Positions 58,401 to 64,000 of a DNA stretch of 64,000 nt are shown piece after piece. A model generated the notes under the pieces. That model saw only the letters and a list, made by a program, of their open reading frames with translations, made no database searches and was not told the origin of the DNA. Each line of letters opens with the position of its first letter. Within the stretch, counting starts at the first letter, position 1. The DNA is from Chondrilla cf. caribensis (Eukaryota > Porifera > Demospongiae > Chondrillida > Chondrillidae), in contig OZ026565.1 of assembly GCA_964020155.1 (NCBI GenBank), positions 2,688,553 through 2,752,552 of the forward strand, in the 5' to 3' direction. Position numbers and translations under genes: made by a program.

Positions 58401-60629
58401 TACCTTCCTAAAAGTTGTGAACAAAGAATCCGCTTTGATGTATTGTACATATGTCATAGAGGAAAAAATGGCTGATGAAAATGGACATTGGAATGGCTGT
58501 CCAATGCAATGTCCTGAATGACGTAAGGAGAAGTCCTACAATAGCCTGGAGGAAATCAAAAATTCATCGAATAGAATTTTAGATAATATTATACTTTTAT
58601 TTTTTGAGATACTTGCCAGCCATCTATTGAGGATCCTGAGGCCATCACAGAACAACAACTGATAAATTTATTTATGTTATTACTCACCATTAATTTTAGC
58701 GAGTTGTTAGAAACATTACTTACCTTATTTTGTAGCACACACTGACCTACTTTCATCAATGCATACAATTAGCGATTTACATGCGTATGAAGTGATTGAC
58801 AATTTTTGTTCAAAGAGCTCACATCTGGACTAAAATTATGATTTTACACGCAAATAGCATTGGCGACCTAGATCTGACTCCCTATGTGACGGAAAACAAT
58901 TAGCCTCGCTATACCGCTTGGTAATTATCCAAACATGTCATTTTCTAGTATGTACAGCACTGAAATTTGATTAAACGATTGTTGAGGGTATCCATGGTGT
59001 GCACACATTAATCAAACAATTAGTTTGAACTCGTTGACCAAGTAATTGGTCTTTGAAAACCTGATTAGCAGCTAAGAGACCCAAGTCTGTAACAATACTA
59101 CGCACTGCTGCGCTTATAGTCTTCAGCATCTGGTCAATGTACAGTTATGATATTGTGATACAGATTGACTTGTGTCTTTGCAACACCTATACATACCTCA
59201 GACATACCTATATACGTACATACATACATGCATATACTGTACATACGTACGTATTATGTATATTTTGGTTTTTACTTGTATCTTGGCTTTAGATGAGATG
59301 ATGTTTACATGTGCCTGGTATCACAGACCCCAGGATGTATTAAGTCCAGTAACTGCTTCGTATTATGGAGAGGTATGAGTCCTTCATATTTCCATCTGTA
59401 ATGTGAGCACACTTCCCTTGATGAGAGCACAACACATATGGATTCCAAATATTAGTTGTAGTATGCCTAAATAGTCTACAACTATGACATGAAATACCTG
59501 TGTACATAGGGGCATGGACATACAGCACATACTTATTGAAATACCATTGTTCCATCTATCACATCAAACTTAGTGGAGCAATGTACGTACATTGCAGTTT
59601 ACATTTACAGGCTTGTGATGAATGAACTGTGAAGTTAGAATCTGGAATTAGCATACATATGCATGCATTTCAGAAATCATCTACATGGTCTAGCTGTGCT
59701 TATTGGATCGTTAATAACCCCTCACGTATGTATGTTAGCTTTGTGCTGTTTGCTACACTGTACTTATATGTGTCATTTGTATACTGTGCACCAGACACTT
59801 CTTTTCTATTCTTTAGAAAGAGCTCTTTGCTTCCAGTCATCGCGATGATAATCCAGTTGCATCCATCTTGGGTAAATGCTATGTTATGGGCTACAATGAA
59901 TTTTGCAGGTAAGTAAGGAAGTTATGCATATTTTTACTTGGGAGAGAGATTGAGTGAAATATGTATGCATTGAGCGTCTATGCCATCAACATCTGCACAC
60001 TGCATATGCATTGTACAAGTTGCTGTTTTCCTTCCTTCAGTGGAATTACCCACGTAAAGACTTGACTCTAGCTAGTACTTCACTTATTGATTTACATAAT
60101 TATGTGTTCATACTGTCATGATACTGCTTGCGTGTTATAATGGAGAACCCAATGCTTATTGGTACAGCGTTGCAATATATTATATGCAGTGATGTATTCT
60201 GTTTGCAGTCTATTATGAATGAATGACAAGTAATGGTACATGCGTAGTATTACAACTTATTCAGTTTGCATATGTAATATTGTACCAGCTTTTAGTTATT
60301 TCCATTTTATACTTTGATATTGCAGATTCAAAGCACTGTTGGCTGTTCATCGTGCCAAAGTTGGAGTACATGCCTCCTCCAAAATAGTACCCAATTTGTG
60401 TAATGCAGATTTTATCAGATACCATGTTCCTGTTGTAAAAGGCTTGGAGGATTCCACACATGTATACTACTGCAAAACATCACTGATTTCAGCAAGGTAT
60501 ACGTCAAACCGGTTCAAATCTCCCGTGCAAGGTGCAGGCAAGAGCAAAGTGTCAAATACTAAAATGATGCTGTTGAGTAGCCTCACCAGATCCCAGCAAA
60601 GTGAAACCGACAAAATCATGAATGAATGA
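48583..60629 (+). CDS. BAH-domain chromatin protein (BAHD1/BAHCC1/TNRC18-like)
   Basis: Thirteen exons: 48583-48903, 49819-49969, 50456-51190, 51647-52356, 53558-53663, 54142-54378, 54453-54640, 55152-55211, 55789-55851, 57745-57844, 59293-59372, 59817-59908 and 60326-60629, joining in frame to 1048 residues. An AT-hook-like GRRGRPPKP lies at 128-136. Residues 158-640 are low-complexity, serine-rich and probably disordered. Basic patches follow at about 690-750. The BAH domain spans about 830-960: ITRQYFIGMRRG, IYVRDCVLVF, YIGRILSLWQD, MMFTCAWYHRPQDVLS, ELFASSHRDDNPVASI and CYVMGYNEFCRF. BAH modules of this subgroup recruit silencing complexes or read H3K27me3. The start is the first ATG after an AG at 48580-48581; further 5' exons are possible. 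Confidence 0.87.
48949..49228 (-). mobile_element. Penelope-type inverted-repeat insert
   Basis: GCGGATCGATTTGGATGTG near 48952 and its inverse CACATCCAAATCGATCTGC near 49209 frame a 280-bp segment in intron 1 of the BAH gene. Inside, the minus strand has CTGAAGA, a CCC/GGG hairpin and GAAACGTT, as in the 8304-8567 insert. No target duplication was seen. It is probably a pair of inverted Penelope terminal repeats without the coding part. Confidence 0.5.
49030..49067 (-). ncRNA. Hammerhead-ribozyme-like core, second copy
   Basis: Minus strand: TGTAC, CTGAAGA, hairpin CCC-AAGT-GGG, GAAAC, GTT, GTACA. TGTAC and GTACA pair perfectly as stem I, and GTT fits the GUH cleavage triplet. As in the first copy, stem III is only the palindrome AACGTT. 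Sequences of stems I and II differ entirely from the first copy while the core is identical. Confidence 0.5.
49979..50165. repeat. Minisatellite, 26-29-bp unit
   Basis: Units of TTTTAAGTAGTGCGTTTATG plus TGGGCATG, then shorter TTAAGTAGTGTGTATGTGGA units, repeat seven to eight times in intron 2 of the BAH gene. Confidence 0.95.
52540..53245. repeat. Short-unit repeats split by a poly(A)-containing insert
   Basis: Variants of TGGTTAGTACATACTCCTG occur at 52560-52615 and again at 53155-53240. The material between includes a C/G-rich stretch (52735-52790) and an A-rich run at 52887-52932, suggesting a retroposed insert. Its class is unknown. It lies in intron 4 of the BAH gene. Confidence 0.5.
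55330..55408. repeat. (TG)n microsatellite in BAH gene intron 8
   Basis: About 75 bp of TG with one TATG interruption, about 120 bp after the exon 8 donor. Confidence 0.97.
57510..57690. mobile_element. Small inverted-repeat element
   Basis: ACCATAGAAACTCTATACTA and TAGTATAGAGTGTCTATGAT bound the segment, with an internal inverse AGTATAGAGTGTCTATGGTAT at 57536-57556. A related palindrome lies at 4211-4252. No frame. It is in the intron before the first large BAH exon (57745). Confidence 0.5.
58181..58450. repeat. Dispersed repeat, copy B
   Basis: Partner of 5191-5460. This copy has a better reading frame in one phase: LEALKGQQMANQDILIY, VSHSKDPVPVYLPKSCEQR. It probably derives from a transposable-element protein. 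It lies in intron 10 of the BAH gene. Confidence 0.5.
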
Positions 60630-62207
60630 ATGTCTGGCCCTTTACTGTTTTATGTGAAGAATTATTTATGTATGCAAAACTCTGACCAAACATTTAATAT
60701 AATATATGCAACTGGGTATGGTATTACTATTATTATACTATTTTAGTGTTGTGGGTGTATGTGCAGTACTGGCAAAATCTATTATTTGTGAAATGTGTTA
60801 TTTATAAACTATCTGTGATACAATGCATTTATTATGATTGAAATACAGGATCTAGAGCACAAATTAAGAACATTAAAAGATTGAGGAGTGTACAAACCCT
60901 CCCCCCCCACACAATTGTTGACTAGAATATAATATATTAATTGGTGATATTTCAATGTAATCTGGATGTATTTCATTGAAATAATGTCACTATATTTAAT
61001 CACACACAGTGCATACTTGGATATACATTTATTACATAATAATATTATGTATATTATTATATATTATATATTATATGGTTGACATAGTCAATGTAATTTG
61101 TCATAGAAAGGATGTATACGTATTATAGTTAAAGCTTAAAGTATATATGCATAATATTATGCACATAATATATATTATATTATATAAGAGTATGTTTGCA
61201 TAATATTATATATATACATGCTTGCAAATTTAAAGAGCTCTATAGCTGTTTGAGACTAATATTATCGTTGTATATAGCTATAGTACTATAAGTAAGTATA
61301 CATAATTATTATTAATAATATTATTTTTACATTATACACCTCTAAAGAGGGAAAATAGCCTGTCCTTTCATGATCAATAAATTGTTAATTCACCAATTGC
61401 AACAAAGTTATATATGCGACTTTTTCAAATACAATAAATCATATAATCAATAAAGTTGTATGCTGCATTGATAGTCCCATATTTGTTCACAAGGTGAAGC
61501 TATACACACGCATGTAATAATCACTAGCCAATGTACTATGAAGGACATGTCATCGTGATATTAGCATTGCCTTTAATTTATTCAATTGAATTATCTCTCA
61601 AATTAATTGGTCTGAGCATTGAACTAATTTAATAATACTGCATTGTGATGACATTAATATTAGTATAAAAGAAAGTATTGCATTATAAATTAACGACATA
61701 TATGTGTCTGCCACATTAAATCTCTAACCAATCATTGTGAAAGGTATAAAGTTGACAAACATGACAATTAACATTATTAATATAATATACAGATTGATAT
61801 GTTAAAGTCTGATTATTCAATAATAACAATATTATACAAATGCCATAGTTTATCAACAGTTAAAGCACTAGAAGTTACTCATGTTGGTTTAATATGAACA
61901 TCTTTCACATATAGTTCATATTATCACTGGAATAAACAAAATCACTTGAGGCTCTAAAAATTAGAAAGTGACATACAATCATCAAAATTTTATGTTCATT
62001 TATATAGAGAGAGCACAGACACCCCATTACAATTGTTAGTGAAAGTCAAGTAACAGTAATTACACAGAACTGCTGAATAATAATATTATGTAACGTAGTG
62101 CATACATTAATGCCTTCACTTCCAATGTTCTAAAGTTTGTAACCCAAGGCCAGTCTGACAGCCCACTATAATGCCAATGTGCTTGTACCTTCAGAAGGGA
62201 TCTAACA
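60630..62207. other. Intergenic, AT-rich
   Basis: The region between the convergent BAH and SLC26 genes has many TATTATAT runs (61020-61340) but no reading frame, RNA gene or repeat family that could be supported. Confidence 0.5.
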
Positions 62208-62377
62208 CATAGGCGGAGGAATGTTTTGGCAAGTGGGGGGGCCTTGGTGCTGAACTCATGATTAATATTGCACTTGTGTCCATGTATGCAATACTCTATA
62301 TAGACATTCTTGGCCCCACCTTTGTGATGAGTGGGGGGGCCATGGCCCCCCTGGCCCCCCCTGTTCCACCGCCTATG
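62208..62377. mobile_element. 170-bp MITE-like element, G/C-tract ends
   Basis: CATAGGCGGAGGAA and the inverse TTCCACCGCCTATG bound it, with TGGGGGGGCC and GGCCCCCC tracts inside. No frame. GC content contrasts sharply with its surroundings. Confidence 0.7.
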
Positions 62378-62730
62378 TAACACAGAATCCATACATAGAT
62401 ATGAGGAGGTGATGGCTCAACCCACCCTTGGTGCTGCCCCCAGCCTATGAAAACATGGTTTAAACATGCACAATGCATGCAACTCCCAAAGATAAACAAG
62501 TTTATTATTAGGTAAATTTCATTAACAAATACAAGAGTGCAATAGCAAGGGAGTGTGCAAATAGCACAGACATTTGCACACTTTGCACTTTGTTCTGCCC
62601 ATGCAACATGCCACATTTAAAACATTATTATTTTCATCAATATAACCATAAATATGGATAGACTACATGCATAAACTGTGGAGAGAATTCAGTAATAATT
62701 TATCATGTTGGAGTCAGGATAAGAAAAGTG
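62378..62730. other. 3' flank of the SLC26 gene
   Basis: No reading frame or repeat was recognised. It should contain the SLC26 3' UTR and polyadenylation site on the minus strand, but no signal could be placed with confidence. Confidence 0.3.
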
Positions 62731-63969
62731 TTATGAAGTTGCACGGGCAAACAACAACTCCCTTTTTTCCAGTTTGACACGATCCTAGAACAAAAATCAT
62801 ACATACAACCCTTAATTGAAGTGTACAATGACAACTGAGTACAATGATGCTATCATCCTCTCATTCCCATCACTGCACACGAATGTACAATAGCTGTGTT
62901 AAAATAACGTACCAGCCTTTCACCAGATTTGGCAAAGTCCACAGCAGATTTGATGGAAGGAAATAACCAGTCATCTCCAAAAGTCTTGAAAAACCCATTT
63001 CTTTTCAGCATCGCAACAACGTGTCCTGGTACAAGTAATATTAAGGTTGATCACAGTTCGGCAATTAACATTGTATTATAGCTTACTAGGAGCAGCAGCA
63101 AGCAGTACTTGTACCTTTATCTCTTCATAGTCAGCAATAATCTAACAAACAGGAGAAATCATGTCTTGCAATGGTACAACGAAATTACAGCTACCACCAT
63201 ATGTATATATACATACTTGTTGCAAAACCTCAGCTCCTACAGAATCCACAAAGGACAGAGCAGAGCAGTCTATGATTATGGTATGTAGGGACTCTTCACT
63301 ACCATCAGCTCCATTGGGAATGGCTACAGATGTGTGCTGTGACACGCTATCCAGTTCATAATGGGAGGGGACAGTGCTGTTACTCTCTCCCACCATTACT
63401 TCCACTGGATGTTCTGTGGCTGAATTGACAGAAGAATTGTCAACATCAACTTCAGAAGAATCTTTGTCATCATGTGTTATCTTCTTTTTGCCAAATGTCT
63501 TTTTTATCTGTATAAAGCAAACAATTACATTCAAGATTGAAAATGGTGAAAACAAACCAAGCAAATGTTATTTGATTTAACAAGTGAGTCGGGATTCTGG
63601 TGATGGAGCATACGTACATACTCCCCCTAATTAAAATCCTAATCACTTAATAAAATCTACAAGAGGCTTACATACTTTCAAATATGCTGCCTTCCAGCAT
63701 CCAGTTCCTTCTCCTTTTTCATTTTTACTGGGATCAACCTTAGCCTTAATGATCAACTTGGATCTGAATACTCCAGCATTTAAATAGCACAGAGGAGAAA
63801 AGAAACTAAAAATTACTATCCCTGGAATAGGCACCACCTACAAATGTAACAGAAAATATAGTTATTATGAGGAAACAAAGAAAAAAATAGTTGCATACAA
63901 ACTTTTCCTGTTTCTTGGTATTCCATATCTGAGTCAGCACGAAATTCTCCCAAAGAGCTGGCCATTGGC
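62731..63969 (-). CDS. SLC26-family anion transporter, C-terminal part
   Basis: Minus-strand exons 63903-63969, 63676-63837, 63217-63507, 63087-63141, 62913-63025 and 62731-62784 join in frame through the stop at 62731; the 5' part lies beyond the window. The first exon holds the linker PMASSLGEFRADSDMEYQ. Next come VPIPGIVIFSFFSPLCYLNA, the first strands of the STAS domain, and an acidic, serine-rich intervening loop. HTIIIDCSALSFVDSVG, IKVQVLLAAAPRHVVAML and FKTFGDDWLFPSIKSAVDF complete STAS. SLC26 proteins exchange chloride, sulfate, bicarbonate or oxalate; the STAS domain controls trafficking and activity. The protein ends ELLFARATS. Confidence 0.92.
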
Positions 63970-64000
63970 CTATGAGAAATATTATAAATACAGCAATCAC

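Noticed and set aside
59613..59625. Alternative BAH exon start reading ACDE after an acceptor-like CAG
   Set aside because: It stops after four codons; the acceptor at 59815-59816 restores the canonical ELFASSH sequence in frame.

Overview
The window is nuclear DNA of an animal. Its genes are split by short GT-AG introns and have clear metazoan homologues: NDUFA12, PHF10/BAF45A, a CELSR/Flamingo adhesion receptor, a BAH-domain chromatin protein and an SLC26 transporter. The sequence is AT-rich, full of GTACGTAC-like and TG/CA simple repeats, and carries Penelope-like, Ty3/gypsy and non-LTR retroelements and many small inverted-repeat elements. Compact introns combined with strongly diverged orthologues suggest an early-branching animal. 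A sponge is my best guess, but this is inference and no sequence here settles it.

Layout. 0.3-4.2 kb: a decayed, internally deleted Ty3/gypsy element on the minus strand. 4.4-10.5 kb: plus-strand exon fragments of secreted or surface proteins (Calx-beta modules, a duplicated signal-peptide exon, a frameshifted fibrinogen-related domain) among minisatellites and a short Penelope-derived insert. 10.5-16.1 kb: TG-rich satellite, a frameshifted Penelope-like element (RT plus GIY-YIG) and a 5'-truncated LINE. 16.3-26.1 kb: a head-to-head pair, NDUFA12 (minus) and PHF10 (plus), separated by 192 bp. 26.6-42.1 kb: one CELSR/Flamingo-like receptor gene, assembled here as 23 exons that stay in frame to a PDZ-type C-terminus. 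42.6-47.1 kb: a TE relic and an almost intact LINE. 48.6-60.6 kb: a 13-exon BAH-domain gene. 62.7-64 kb: the 3' half of an SLC26 gene (minus), running off the window.

The host genes do not form one pathway: NDUFA12 is mitochondrial complex I, PHF10 and the BAH protein are chromatin factors, the CELSR-like protein is an adhesion/planar-polarity receptor, and SLC26 is an anion transporter. All exon structures were derived by hand from splice-site consensus and phase. All five host models close in frame within the window, apart from the open 5' end of SLC26.

Most unusual points: two hammerhead-ribozyme-like cores in Penelope-type inserts; a transposon-like palindrome with paired ATGGCGG (YY1-like) motifs forming nearly half of the NDUFA12/PHF10 promoter; a 767-bp inverted-repeat element with an exact 9-bp target duplication and an unknown GC-rich reading frame; and a frame-neutral 57-nt exon that would add an eighth hydrophobic segment to the receptor.
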